A stretch of 64,000 nt of DNA. It comes from Pararhizobium sp. YC-54 (GTDB lineage Bacteria; Pseudomonadota; Alphaproteobacteria; Rhizobiales; Rhizobiaceae). The notes under the pieces are model-generated. The model did not search any database, was not told where the DNA came from, and saw only the letters and a list, made by a program, of their open reading frames with translations. Made by a program: the position numbers and the translations under genes. Location of the stretch: contig NZ_JAOYTH010000017.1 in the NCBI RefSeq assembly GCF_025847205.1, positions 1 to 64,000 on the forward strand. Reading direction: 5' to 3'. Every line of letters starts with the position of its first letter. The stretch's first letter is position 1. Below, piece by piece: positions 9,157-17,258 of the stretch.

Positions 9157-10320
9157 TTAATCGGCCGCGTTGGCGGCATTCTGGATGGACAGAAGATTGG
9201 CGCCGATCGCCGCGTCGGTATTACCGGACGAGAGCACCGAGGTTTCGCCATCGGCGGCGGCGACGCTGGCGCAGCGCGGCCACGTTTCGCGCGGCATCTT
9301 CATCTGTTCGAGGATGACCGGATCGCAGCTGTATGGGTTGACCTTCGGATCGGATTTCAGGCTCTTGGCGGTCTCTGACGTTTTCGACAGCTTCATCTGC
9401 AGGCGGGCCTGCAGGAGCTCGTTGAAGAGATTGCGGCTGACGATCAGGTTGTTCAGGAGCTCGGAATTGACGGCGCGCGCCTGCGTGTTGTCGTCCCAGG
9501 CATCCTGATAGATTTCCGAGGCACCGACGGAATTCGAGAGTGCATCGATACGGCGGCCTGCCTCATGGACGCGGGCGGTGCTGGCATCGATGCCTGTGAC
9601 GGCACGGTCGACGGCGCTGACCGCAGCACTATTGGCATTGCGTGTCGCCTCCGAACCATAATCGACAGTGGATTTGAATGACGGCGAGGCAATCTCCTCG
9701 ATGTTGGAGCCGCCGGCATAGGCGTTGAACCAGGCGTGGTTCCGGCCGACCTTGCCGGCCCAGTTCTTCTGCTCGGCGGCCGTCGAGCCATTGTACCAGG
9801 AGGCAAGGCAGGCATAGTCCGTCGACCCGCACTTATTGACGCCCATGCCGAGGTACTTGACACCGCCTTCGATGTTCTCCTCGTTGATGTCGCGGTCGAA
9901 GCCCATGTTGTTGCCAGTCCGCTTAGTCAGCTGCATGACGCCCTTCACGCCAGTTGGCGAGCCCGAGCAGGTCGAAATCCCGGACTCGGCATGCGCCACC
10001 GAAAGCGCAAGACCCACCGGAATATCGTATTTTTCCGCATAGTGCTTGATCAGCGCGACATTCTCTGTGTCCTCGTTGACGGCTTGCGCCGGCGAGCGGT
10101 AAAGACGCCGGTTCTTTTCCTTCTGCGAGATGTTGCAGTTGGTGACGGTCTGTTCCTCGAGCTGATCGGCTTGCGTGTCCTTGTCAGCAGCCGAATGGCT
10201 TTCGTCTTCGGAGCGCTTGTCCTTGCCGTCGTCGTCGATCACAGGAACGTCGGCCCAGGCCGAAGGGGCTGGCGTTGCCGCCAGTGCGGTGGACAGCAGG
10301 AGAAGAATTGCGCTACGCAT
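9157..10320 (-). CDS. Lytic transglycosylase embedded in a VirB5-like protein
   Basis: The start is the ATG at 10320, which overlaps the virB4 end by eight bases and gives 387 residues. A signal peptide (1-23) is followed by ADVPVIDDDGK, nearly the mature start of VirB5. A soluble lytic transglycosylase domain occupies about 85-205: SVAHAESG with catalytic Glu112, GVKGVMQLTKRTG, and CLASWYNGS. The C-terminal part (about 280-330; LQARLQMKLSKTSETAKSL, NPYSCD) again resembles VirB5. The protein probably cuts peptidoglycan during channel assembly while keeping VirB5-type contacts. The operon also has a separate VirB1 transglycosylase, so this is a second one. The chimeric nature is my reading of the sequence. 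Confidence 0.85.
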   Translation of the reverse strand: MRSAILLLLSTALAATPAPSAWADVPVIDDDGKDKRSEDESHSAADKDTQADQLEEQTVTNCNISQKEKNRRLYRSPAQAVNEDTENVALIKHYAEKYDIPVGLALSVAHAESGISTCSGSPTGVKGVMQLTKRTGNNMGFDRDINEENIEGGVKYLGMGVNKCGSTDYACLASWYNGSTAAEQKNWAGKVGRNHAWFNAYAGGSNIEEIASPSFKSTVDYGSEATRNANSAAVSAVDRAVTGIDASTARVHEAGRRIDALSNSVGASEIYQDAWDDNTQARAVNSELLNNLIVSRNLFNELLQARLQMKLSKTSETAKSLKSDPKVNPYSCDPVILEQMKMPRETWPRCASVAAADGETSVLSSGNTDAAIGANLLSIQNAANAAD

Positions 10321-12724
10321 CGGTCGCCTCCGTGATGGTCCAGCCGCAGAAGTGCGGCAGCCAGGCGGCCGGCGCCTCGCCATGGGCTTGGCGCAGCCGC
10401 TCGCATTCGCGCACCGTTTCCGGGCGTCCGGACAGCACCTTGACCAGGTCCGGCATGGCCGAGAGGTCGAGACGGGCGATGATCGAATCCTGCGCGTGCT
10501 TGATCAGGAAGGTGCGGCTCGCCTTGTCGGCCTGCTTGACGAAACGGAACTCCTTTTCCGAGAGGCCAAAGGCCTTGCGGTAGCTCTCCTCATCGGCCGA
10601 CGCATTCGGGAAGAAGATGTTGGTCATCGTCTGTTCGATGATCGTGTTGCGCAGATCAGAGCGCACGACATCGGCCGCCGATTGCGTGCCGAAGCCGACA
10701 ATGCCGTTCATCTTGCGGATGGTCTTGAGCCAATCCTTGATGAAGCCGGAAAATACCTCGTCGTCGAGCAGCCGCCAGCCTTCGTCGAGGAAAATCATCG
10801 ATGGCCGGCCGTCGAGAATCTCCTCGATGCGATGGAACATGTAAAGAAGGGCGGCCGAGCGGGTGCGCTTGTCAGAAAGGATCTCCGTCATGTCGAAGCC
10901 GATCACCGAGCCGGCAAAATCAAGCTTGTCCTCGGCATTGTTGAACAGCCAGCCCTTGTCGCCTGATGTCCACTCCTTCAGCCGGTCGGCGAGATCGCCG
11001 ATCCCTGATCGCATCCGGCCCTTGAGCGCCTCGGCGAGCATGTCGAGGCGGCGCTGGGGTCGATCGAAATCGGCATAGATGCTGTCGACCGCATCGGAGA
11101 TCACCGCCATTTCTTCGGCGTTCAGCACGCGATCGGCCGGCGTCACCAGATAGGAGACGAGCGTCTTGCCAAAAGTCCGATTGGCCGGTGTATCGTCAAG
11201 CTGCAGCGGCGCAAAGCCGGTTGGCTCGCCCGGCGACAGCCGCTCGTAGCGCCCGCCCATGGCGCGCACGAAAATTTCTCCGCCGCGGTCCTTGTCGATG
11301 AAGACGCAGCGCGGTCGCGGTTCGACGCGCATGCCCTGTGCCAAGAGGAAGGAGAGCGCCACGGTCTTGCCCGAGCCGGTCGGGCCGATGACGGTAAAAT
11401 TGCCGACATCGTCCTCGTGAAAATTGAAGAAATAGGCGGTCTGGCTGGTCGTCTCCAGCAGCGAAATCGGCGTGCCCCAATGCACCTTGTGCGTCTGGCC
11501 GGAGGGGAAATTATGCGCGGAAAACAGCCCGGCAAAGTTCACCGACGAGATCAGCCCTTGCCGCGCGATATAGGCGAAGTTCGCCGGCAGCTGTGCCCAC
11601 CAGGCGGCTTCCTGATTGAGGTCTTCGCGCACCGCGACCACGCCCATACGGGCAAGCTCGGCGGTGACATCGGCGACTGCCCGGTTGAGACCGGCGGGCT
11701 CGCGTGAGAGGACGGCGACGGTCATGTGATGTTTGCCGAACACCACATCGCCGGAGGCGAGCCGGTCGCGCGCCGTCTCGATGTCGTCCTCGACCGCCGT
11801 GCCGCCGTCGTCGGAATTGGAGATCTGCCGGCTGATGGTCGAAATCGCCTCGGTGACCGTGGTGCGGTCCTCCGGCGCGAAGGAATGGGTGACGATGAAC
11901 TCGTAAGGGAGCCGCAACAGGCCGTCGAGCTGACCTGGCGTCGTCATCGGCGGATATTCCTTGATCGACACCATCGCCGCGACCTTTGAGGCAGCGCCGT
12001 CGGCCGACCAGATTTCCGCCGCCTTGCGACCGAAGAGGATGTGGCCTGTCCCGACATAGTCGGCGAGCGACATGCGGGGCAGCGGCATTGTCCGCTCGTC
12101 ACCGGCAGCAAGAATCTTGGCGAAGAACTCGGCCGGTTCGGAGAACAGCCCGCCGTCGCGGTTGACGCAGGAAAGCACTTCCGGACGATAGGAGCGGAAG
12201 TCACCGACAATGCCGGAGACCATATCCTTGAGATCACGTAGCGCTTCGCTGCGCGCCTCGACCTCGTTATCGACTATCCGGAATATGTCGAACATCCGGT
12301 CGACCTTGCCGGCGCGCCCGGTCATCGGCCTGCGAATGACGGTGAGATAGAGCTCGTTGACGAACATGGTGCGCTGCTTCAGCCCATCCATGTAGCGGGC
12401 GTTCAGTTCGTCGGCGAACGGATTGTCGAAATCTCCGTCGATATCGGGGACGATCTGGCGGCGAATGATCGTCGCGTAAAGCGCAAAGCGTGACGAGCCG
12501 AGCGCCCGCACCGTCATGTTGCGGTTGGCAAGACGGGCGTTAATCTCGGCTTGGTCCATCGTCTGGTAGGGCAGGCCCGAAAGCCGGATCACCTGCAACA
12601 GCATGCCGGTCTTGGTGACGATGGTTTCCTCATCGACATGGCGAAGGTAGGGAACGTGCGTGCCGATCCCCAATTCGCGCGCACGCTCGCGGCCGAATTT
12701 CAGGTCGTGATTGACGATGTTCAT
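10313..12724 (-). CDS. virB4: VirB4 T4SS ATPase
   Basis: VirB4/TrbE is the large inner-membrane-associated ATPase needed for pilus biogenesis and transfer. The protein has 803 residues, the usual length. It shows the N-terminal CagE/TrbE domain (about 1-400), Walker A IGPTGSGKTVAL (446-457), RCVFIDKDRGGEIFVRAMGG, and a Walker B/C region with SMIFLDEGWRLL and GFGTQSAADV. It overlaps virB3 by four bases and the downstream transglycosylase gene by eight. All motifs appear intact. Confidence 0.97.
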   Translation of the reverse strand: MNIVNHDLKFGRERARELGIGTHVPYLRHVDEETIVTKTGMLLQVIRLSGLPYQTMDQAEINARLANRNMTVRALGSSRFALYATIIRRQIVPDIDGDFDNPFADELNARYMDGLKQRTMFVNELYLTVIRRPMTGRAGKVDRMFDIFRIVDNEVEARSEALRDLKDMVSGIVGDFRSYRPEVLSCVNRDGGLFSEPAEFFAKILAAGDERTMPLPRMSLADYVGTGHILFGRKAAEIWSADGAASKVAAMVSIKEYPPMTTPGQLDGLLRLPYEFIVTHSFAPEDRTTVTEAISTISRQISNSDDGGTAVEDDIETARDRLASGDVVFGKHHMTVAVLSREPAGLNRAVADVTAELARMGVVAVREDLNQEAAWWAQLPANFAYIARQGLISSVNFAGLFSAHNFPSGQTHKVHWGTPISLLETTSQTAYFFNFHEDDVGNFTVIGPTGSGKTVALSFLLAQGMRVEPRPRCVFIDKDRGGEIFVRAMGGRYERLSPGEPTGFAPLQLDDTPANRTFGKTLVSYLVTPADRVLNAEEMAVISDAVDSIYADFDRPQRRLDMLAEALKGRMRSGIGDLADRLKEWTSGDKGWLFNNAEDKLDFAGSVIGFDMTEILSDKRTRSAALLYMFHRIEEILDGRPSMIFLDEGWRLLDDEVFSGFIKDWLKTIRKMNGIVGFGTQSAADVVRSDLRNTIIEQTMTNIFFPNASADEESYRKAFGLSEKEFRFVKQADKASRTFLIKHAQDSIIARLDLSAMPDLVKVLSGRPETVRECERLRQAHGEAPAAWLPHFCGWTITEATDA

Positions 12725-13011
12725 GGGCTGTAGCTCCCCGCTTTCCAGAACCGCCTGTTGCGGATTGCTCGGCGCATCGACAGGAACACCTGCACGACAC
12801 GGACGATGTGGACATCGCGCTGGCAGAGGTAGAGGCCGACGAAGTGGATCGGCAGCACGACGAGCGGCGCCAGGAAGTTCGAGGTTGCGATGAAGAGGAC
12901 GATCCCGAACAGGCCGTTGATCACGAAGACGATGATGTCGACGCCAAAGTACATCGGTGGCCGGGTTAGCGGCAGGATCAACGGTTCGACGTCGGGAGCA
13001 TCGTCGCGCAT
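12721..13011 (-). CDS. virB3: VirB3 inner-membrane protein
   Basis: VirB3 is a short inner-membrane protein that works with VirB4. The 96-aa product has the family layout: a short N-terminus with PLILPLTRPPMYFGV, two closely spaced hydrophobic segments (about 22-60), then VLPIHFVGLYLCQRDVHIVRV and a basic tail. It starts one base after the virB2 stop and overlaps virB4 by four bases. Confidence 0.92.
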   Translation of the reverse strand: MRDDAPDVEPLILPLTRPPMYFGVDIIVFVINGLFGIVLFIATSNFLAPLVVLPIHFVGLYLCQRDVHIVRVVQVFLSMRRAIRNRRFWKAGSYSP

Positions 13012-13012
13012 A

Positions 13013-13336
13013 TCAGAGCCCTGCCGACGATTTCATCGCGTCGACCAGTTCGGCAGCACCAAAGATGATCGCGATGCCGATGACGATGGAGATCGCCCCC
13101 TGCCAGGCCATGCGGCCGGTCAGAAACAGGAAGCCGAGAAAGCAGACGGCGATGATCGCAAGAGAGCGCGCGACGTTGCCCTGCAACACACCGACGAACC
13201 ACTCGAGGATGCCTTCGACGGGCGCGGCAGATTGCGCATAGGCAAACTCAGGAGCAAGCACGATCGCCGTTGCCAACAGCGATAGCAACACGGTGGTTTT
13301 GCGGTTCAGGCGTAGCACGTTGGAATGATCAGTCAT
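13013..13336 (-). CDS. virB2: VirB2 major pilin
   Basis: This is the major pilin subunit of the conjugative pilus. The 107-aa precursor has a long signal sequence ending about residue 34 (LAPEFAYAQ). Two hydrophobic helices are separated by a short polar loop (SLAIIAVCFLGFLFLTGRM, then GAISIVIGIAIIFGAAELVD), as in VirB2/TrbC. It precedes virB3 by one base and follows virB1 with a 45-base gap. Confidence 0.93.
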   Translation of the reverse strand: MTDHSNVLRLNRKTTVLLSLLATAIVLAPEFAYAQSAAPVEGILEWFVGVLQGNVARSLAIIAVCFLGFLFLTGRMAWQGAISIVIGIAIIFGAAELVDAMKSSAGL

Positions 13337-13381
13337 GCGGTTGTCCTTTGTGTTTGGGAAAAAATTGGAATGACGCCTCGC

Positions 13382-13942
13382 CTATTCGGCGCTCCAGACA
13401 TGTTCATCGCGCCAGGGCGAGGGGGCCAAGGCAATCGTCGCATTCTGCTGATTGTTTCCGCCGCTGCGTTTCTCTTGCGCCGCCGTAGCCTTGGCGTTCA
13501 GCGTCCAGCGGTTCATCACCTTGACGATGTAGTTTGCCGTCTCGTTGAACTCAGGGATGCCACCCTTCTGGTAGACGCGCTCCGGGCCGGCATTGTAGGC
13601 GGCGAGCATCAGCAGAGGATCGTCGAACTCACTGTTAAGCTTCTTCAGGTAGCGGATGCCGGCGCGGATGTTGGACTGCTGATCGCAGCGATCCGTTACA
13701 CCGTAATCGGCGGCGGTTTCGGGCATCAGCTGCATGATCCCGACCGCGCCGGCGTCGGAGACCTGATGCCTGCCGTCGGCGCTCTCGACGTCAACCACCG
13801 CGAGTGCGAGAGCGGGATCGAGCTCCTCTTCGACAGCGATGGTTTTGACCAACGTTAGGATGGCTTCGGGCTCGACCGGGTCGCAGGCCAACGCCGCGAC
13901 GGGGAACCCGAATAGAAGAGGCAGGAGCAGGGCAGGTTTCAT
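13382..13942 (-). CDS. virB1: VirB1 lytic transglycosylase
   Basis: VirB1 opens the peptidoglycan for T4SS assembly. I start it at the ATG at 13942 (186 aa), which gives a signal peptide MKPALLLPLLFGFPVAALAC. A GTG 27 bases further upstream would extend it without gain. The SLT domain is clear: ALAVVDVESADG with the catalytic Glu, VGIMQLMPETAADYGV, NIRAGIRYLKKL and MLAAYNAGPERVYQ. It is the first gene of the operon, and the AT-rich element lies 29 bases upstream. Confidence 0.93.
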   Translation of the reverse strand: MKPALLLPLLFGFPVAALACDPVEPEAILTLVKTIAVEEELDPALALAVVDVESADGRHQVSDAGAVGIMQLMPETAADYGVTDRCDQQSNIRAGIRYLKKLNSEFDDPLLMLAAYNAGPERVYQKGGIPEFNETANYIVKVMNRWTLNAKATAAQEKRSGGNNQQNATIALAPSPWRDEHVWSAE

Positions 13943-13970
13943 GTCAGGGACTCTCTTGCCGCGACGCACA

Positions 13971-13986
13971 ATAAAATATAATTAAT
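13971..13986 (-). promoter_or_regulatory. AT-rich promoter/operator element between virB1 and the divergent secreted-protein gene
   Basis: This is identical over 16 bases to the element at 6406-6421 and lies in the same orientation relative to its virB gene (ATTAATTATATTTTAT on the minus strand, 29 bases before the virB1 ATG). On the other side, the plus-strand gene at 14032 begins 46 bases away, so the site could serve both directions. A TTGACA stands further upstream on the minus strand, but its spacing to TATATT is too long for a standard promoter. Confidence 0.55.
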
Positions 13987-14031
13987 TGTAGGGAGACTCT
14001 CGTGTCAATCAGGAAGTGACTGGAGCAACAA

Positions 14032-14649
14032 ATGTTTGGACGACCGAGGGTCATCTTGATGACCGCAATCACGTTTGCCACAGGTCTGGCCAATGCCGCA
14101 GAAGACAGTGCGCGACCGTACCGGGAGCCTGCGGCGAACTACCTTCGCCAGTTTGCTCAGGCGGGTGGCAGAGTCTTCGTGCTTGAGCGCTTCGATGCTG
14201 ACGGCCGGCTGGTGACGCGCAGCGTCGACAAGGTCAGCGGCGATGTCGCGATCGACAGTGCCATCGACAGAACGATTGCCGGCCGGAAAATCAAGTTGCG
14301 CGGGCTGGTAAGCTGCCCGAGCGAAAAGGTCATCTATCAAAGGTCTGAGACGTGGTCGTGCCTGGACGCCGCGCGCGACTACGCTGGAACCATCTATAAC
14401 AAGCGCGCCAGCGTCATCCTTTGCAAGACGCTGGTACTATCTTCGCCAAGTGAGCAAGCCATTCCGTCATCGTGTTTCCTGTTGGTGGGCGGTGAGGGCG
14501 AGCCGTTCCGCATTGTCAACGACGACGACAGCATGGTGTTTCTCGGCCTTGCTGTTATCGACCGCGCGTCCGGTGGTCTGTCGCGACGCCCTGATCTCGA
14601 AGGCTCGGAAGCACTTTCTAAATCGATGGGGTTTCAGAATGCGGATTAA
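14032..14649 (+). CDS. Secreted protein of unknown function, divergent from virB1
   Basis: This encodes 205 residues with a signal peptide (MFGRPRVILMTAITFATGLA, cleavage near ANAAED) and a Cys-containing mature domain (LVSCPSEKVIYQRSETWSC, VILCKTL, SSCFLLVGG). The cysteines could form disulphides. A GGAG stands seven bases before the ATG. Its last codons overlap the start of the nuclease-like gene at 14639, so the two are one unit. I do not recognise a named family. The context points to a periplasmic accessory of conjugation. Confidence 0.75.
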   Translation: MFGRPRVILMTAITFATGLANAAEDSARPYREPAANYLRQFAQAGGRVFVLERFDADGRLVTRSVDKVSGDVAIDSAIDRTIAGRKIKLRGLVSCPSEKVIYQRSETWSCLDAARDYAGTIYNKRASVILCKTLVLSSPSEQAIPSSCFLLVGGEGEPFRIVNDDDSMVFLGLAVIDRASGGLSRRPDLEGSEALSKSMGFQNAD

Positions 14650-15148
14650 GCTCACCATCCTGCTTGCCATGGTCATCGGATTGCCGGCTTTCGCGCAACA
14701 GACGACGATCAGGTTTACCGATGACGTGGCGTTCGAAACCGGCGATACCTGGAGCCACAAAGGCCGGAAATACAGGCTGTTTGGCGTTCAATCCTGCCTG
14801 CGCGGCACTACCTATCGTTCGACGGATGGACACGAAGAGGATTGCGGACTGCGCTCGATTGCGTCGCTGGCGGCCCTGTTTTCCACCGGGACAGGTCTGT
14901 GCCAGCCGGTCGGATCAACCAGGGACGGAGCGACTTTCGTCGTCTGTGCGGCAGCGATCGATGGCGCCACCGTCGATGTCGGGACCGCGCTGATTTCGTC
15001 GGGAGCAGCCTTTGCCGCGACTCTGCCTTCAGGTGCGCCGGTGTCGAAGGCTTATGCCGTTGCAGAGTTGACCGCCAAGGAAAATCACAGCGGTCTTTGG
15101 GCGGGGACCTTCGACCACCCCATCCGCCTGCTTATCGACGGCGGTTGA
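14639..15148 (+). CDS. Secreted staphylococcal-nuclease-like (thermonuclease family) protein
   Basis: The ATG at 14639 lies in the last codons of the preceding gene and gives 169 residues with a signal peptide (MRIKLTILLAMVIGLPAFAQ). The mature part keeps the skeleton of SNase-type OB folds: a beta start TIRFTDDVAFE, GRKYRLFGVQSC, a Cys-rich middle, and the ending motif AVAELTAKENHSGLWAG. The Asp/Arg/Glu catalytic trio of SNase is not evident, so it may be a non-catalytic member. It converges with the small HTH gene, overlapping its 3' end by 17 bases. Confidence 0.68.
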   Translation: MRIKLTILLAMVIGLPAFAQQTTIRFTDDVAFETGDTWSHKGRKYRLFGVQSCLRGTTYRSTDGHEEDCGLRSIASLAALFSTGTGLCQPVGSTRDGATFVVCAAAIDGATVDVGTALISSGAAFAATLPSGAPVSKAYAVAELTAKENHSGLWAGTFDHPIRLLIDGG

Positions 15149-15365
15149 AGAGTTCGGGGAGGCCCATCCCCAACGACCCCATAATGGCTCCGATTTCCAT
15201 AATGGTCAGTTTTTCCCATGCGCCCGTTTTAACGAGCTCAAGCCGTTCTTTCTCAACGCCGGACATTTCCGAAAGCTCATGCAGTCCGATTCCGCTGTGG
15301 TGAAGTTCTTCCGCGAGGTTTTCGACAAGCTTGGCCAGCGTCTCAGTTGCAGTCTCAATGGCCAT
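15132..15365 (-). CDS. Small XRE-like helix-turn-helix protein
   Basis: This 77-residue protein has an HTH pattern: LAEELHHSGIGLHELSEMSG followed by VEKERLELVKTGAWEKLTIMEI and a closing hydrophobic helix. A GGA lies about nine bases before the ATG. It is probably a DNA-binding regulator, and its closeness to the virB operon makes it a candidate conjugation regulator. Its 3' end overlaps that of the nuclease-like gene by 17 bases. A second open frame (15206-15505, minus) overlaps it but has no recognisable content. Confidence 0.65.
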   Translation of the reverse strand: MAIETATETLAKLVENLAEELHHSGIGLHELSEMSGVEKERLELVKTGAWEKLTIMEIGAIMGSLGMGLPELFNRRR

Positions 15366-15570
15366 TTGCGGTCATCCTTTCCTTGCACCGTCATTGCGTA
15401 GTCAGCGTCGAAGGTGATGGTTTCGCTCTGTCCGTATGCGCACGTAAGATGGCGCTCGAGCGTTTTTAAGGGTGAGGGCGGACAAGGCGGAAACAAGTCC
15501 GCCATGCCCTATATCGCACAACTTTCACACGAGTGAATAGCAGCAAAGCAGGTTTATGCTTGTTCGCTCG

Positions 15571-15586
15571 ATAAAATATAATAAAT
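15571..15586. promoter_or_regulatory. Variant of the AT-rich promoter element
   Basis: ATAAAATATAATAAAT matches the 16-mer found at virB1 and virB8 at 15 of 16 positions. It lies in the gap between the small HTH gene (minus) and the winged-HTH gene (plus). It probably serves one of these, most likely the minus-strand unit, because its orientation relative to the HTH gene matches that at virB1. Confidence 0.45.
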
Positions 15587-15639
15587 CTTGTGACTCGCTT
15601 CTTTAGCGAAGCAGTCATGGAGGTCCCATGCCCTAGACA

Positions 15640-15668
15640 AAATAAAACCCGCCTCGGGGAGACGGGTT
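15640..15668 (-). terminator. Hairpin plus T-tract, minus strand
   Basis: On the minus strand, AACCCGTC-TCCCC-GAGGCGGGTT is followed by TTATTTTG, a rho-independent terminator shape. No minus-strand gene ends just upstream of it. It therefore either ends a short untranslated RNA or attenuates transcription towards the small HTH gene. Confidence 0.5.
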
Positions 15669-15693
15669 CAAAGGACACACAGCAATGTGCGTG

Positions 15694-15727
15694 AAAGTCT
15701 TATAGCCGACGATTTTTTCGCACATCG
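15694..15727. repeat. Inverted repeat upstream of the winged-HTH gene
   Basis: ATGTGCG and CGCACAT face each other around an inner GTC/GAC pair and a short loop. The structure stands next to the minus-strand terminator and about 90 bases before the winged-HTH start. It could be an RNA stem or a protein-binding site. Confidence 0.4.
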
Positions 15728-15814
15728 ATGAGGCCGGCGCAAGAGATTTCTTGCCACGGATACGTGTGTTTTGCGCCTCGATTTCTCCCACGCGCATTTA
15801 AATTAGGAGAGATC

Positions 15815-16678
15815 ATGCTTGCCACGACCCGAACGGCCCACGGGCCGAACCTATTGGCGCGTCTGCTCGACGTTAAAACCTCCCATCAGATCGACGAATG
15901 CGCCAAGTGCGCCTGGATCCTGAACGGCGAGGGCATGATCAGCGATAACGAGATGGCCTATCTCGCGCCGATCATCGAGCACCAGCGCAAAGCTATCAGA
16001 AGCAACGGTAGCCTGCGTAGGTCGCACTGCCATGACAGTGCAAAGTTGCCCCGAATCGACCATCGTCGTCCTGCAATTCCTCCGGACAAGAAAATGTCCT
16101 GCTGGGCGCGGCGACGCGCGCTTGCCAAGGAGTGCGTCATCCCAACGTCGATCGCGACGAAGTTTACGATCAGCAAGCTTGCCGTGCTTGCGGTTATTGC
16201 ACGTGCTGTTGTCGATCGCGGCAGCTGCAATATGTCGCTGCCAGAAATTGCAGCGCGCGCCGGCGTTGGCTGCACGACGGCCCGCTACGCGATTCGCGAC
16301 GCCGCCCGGATGGGTTTGATCACCGTCATAGAAAACCGCGTGAATTCGACCTGGAACCGTCCGAACACGATCAGGATCGTGTGTGACCGTTGGCGCAAAT
16401 GGCTCAACGGCCACCGCCGCATGAAAGCAAGAGCCGGTTCGAATAGCCTGGTTGTCTCCGGTGGCCTGCCGACCCCCCTCACAAATCTGATCCCCTCGAT
16501 TGAGATTGATAAATTCACGCTGTGCGCAACGGTGCAACGAGGAAGTGGCAATTACGCTGGCGCACTGCAGGGGTCGCTAAGTCCGCAGCGCACGCCGGAA
16601 AGGACACACCCCTTAAGCAGACGCTGCTGCGTCGGATCACCGTTCGGCCTCTTGAAAGAATGCGGCAATCCTGGATGA
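15815..16678 (+). CDS. Winged-helix DNA-binding protein, possible RctA-like regulator
   Basis: The start at 15815 (MLATTRTAHGPN) follows TTAGGAGAGATC, a good ribosome site, and gives 287 residues. The central part (about 115-200) is a winged helix: FTISKLAVLAVIARAVVD, MSLPEIAARAGVGCTTARYA, then the wing VIENRVNSTWNRPNTIRIV. Such domains occur in plasmid replication proteins and in RctA, a repressor of virB genes on rhizobial plasmids. Position next to virB favours a regulator, but identity with RctA cannot be shown here. The last ~20 residues run into the duplicated segment that starts at 16617, so the C-terminus may be altered. Confidence 0.65.
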   Translation: MLATTRTAHGPNLLARLLDVKTSHQIDECAKCAWILNGEGMISDNEMAYLAPIIEHQRKAIRSNGSLRRSHCHDSAKLPRIDHRRPAIPPDKKMSCWARRRALAKECVIPTSIATKFTISKLAVLAVIARAVVDRGSCNMSLPEIAARAGVGCTTARYAIRDAARMGLITVIENRVNSTWNRPNTIRIVCDRWRKWLNGHRRMKARAGSNSLVVSGGLPTPLTNLIPSIEIDKFTLCATVQRGSGNYAGALQGSLSPQRTPERTHPLSRRCCVGSPFGLLKECGNPG

Positions 16679-17258
16679 TTCCAGACGATTGTGATCTATA
16701 GCAACTAAACCACAGAATGAGCACGAGCATGTCCGAAATTATCGAATTTCAAGGCGAGCGATTTCGCGTTCGTCGTTATCCTGGACCCATAACCCGATGG
16801 CGGGCGATACGTGCCATGCGCGCCTACCATAAGGCAGAGCAGCCATATATGAGATTGCTGCGCCAATATGAGACTCTCAAGGCCCAACGCGAGGCAATGC
16901 TGAGCAAATTGTCCAGCTTGGTTGAAGCTTGCGCTGACGAAAGCGAAAGAAAGTATTGCGTGTGCGAATTGTCAAACATCAGTGATCGTTTTTGCGATCT
17001 CTCCGAACTTTTGGAGGAAGCGAAGGCCACGTTGATTGTTGCGCGGAAAGCTGTTGAGCGCGTGCTTGATTCGGTCGGATTCGAACCTGTCGATTAATCG
17101 GAAGCCGATTGTGAATTTGATCGGAGAAGGCAGCCTTCAGATCCCGACGCTCTTCATCGAATGGAGATAGGAGCGAGTGCTGTGATGCGCGTTGCCCTTG
17201 GAAGCTGCATTCACTGCTGCCGCCAATGCCAACTGGCGGGCGAATTTAGTTCCATAAT
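16617..17258 (+). repeat. Long direct repeat, copy A (full length)
   Basis: This segment is closely similar to 38195-38604, in the same orientation. Shared stretches include GCAGACGCTGCTGCGTCGGA at the left end and TTAGTTCCATAAT at the right end. Copy A contains the intact coiled-coil gene 16717-17097. Copy B lacks about 236 bases matching 16785-17020. The two copies bracket the ~21 kb catabolic block. Confidence 0.88.
16717..17097 (+). CDS. Small coiled-coil protein of unknown function
   Basis: This encodes 126 residues with an Arg-rich N-terminus (FQGERFRVRRYPGPITRWRA) and a long helical, coiled-coil-prone centre (about 42-115; KAQREAMLSKLSSLVEACAD and EEAKATLIVARKAVERVLDS). No family is recognised. 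An internal start at 16729 is possible. A frameshifted, internally deleted copy is present at about 38.3-38.44 kb. That decayed copy contrasts with the intact frame here and suggests this copy is real and maintained. Confidence 0.6.
   Translation: MSTSMSEIIEFQGERFRVRRYPGPITRWRAIRAMRAYHKAEQPYMRLLRQYETLKAQREAMLSKLSSLVEACADESERKYCVCELSNISDRFCDLSELLEEAKATLIVARKAVERVLDSVGFEPVD

Noticed and set aside
15206..15505. Minus-strand 99-aa frame overlapping the small HTH gene
   Set aside because: Its second half is out of frame with the recognisable HTH and its first half matches nothing I know. It may be leader sequence, so I did not call a gene.
15815..16678. Calling the winged-HTH protein a RepC-type replication initiator
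   Set aside because: Only the winged helix is recognisable. There is no repA or repB upstream and the length is short for RepC.
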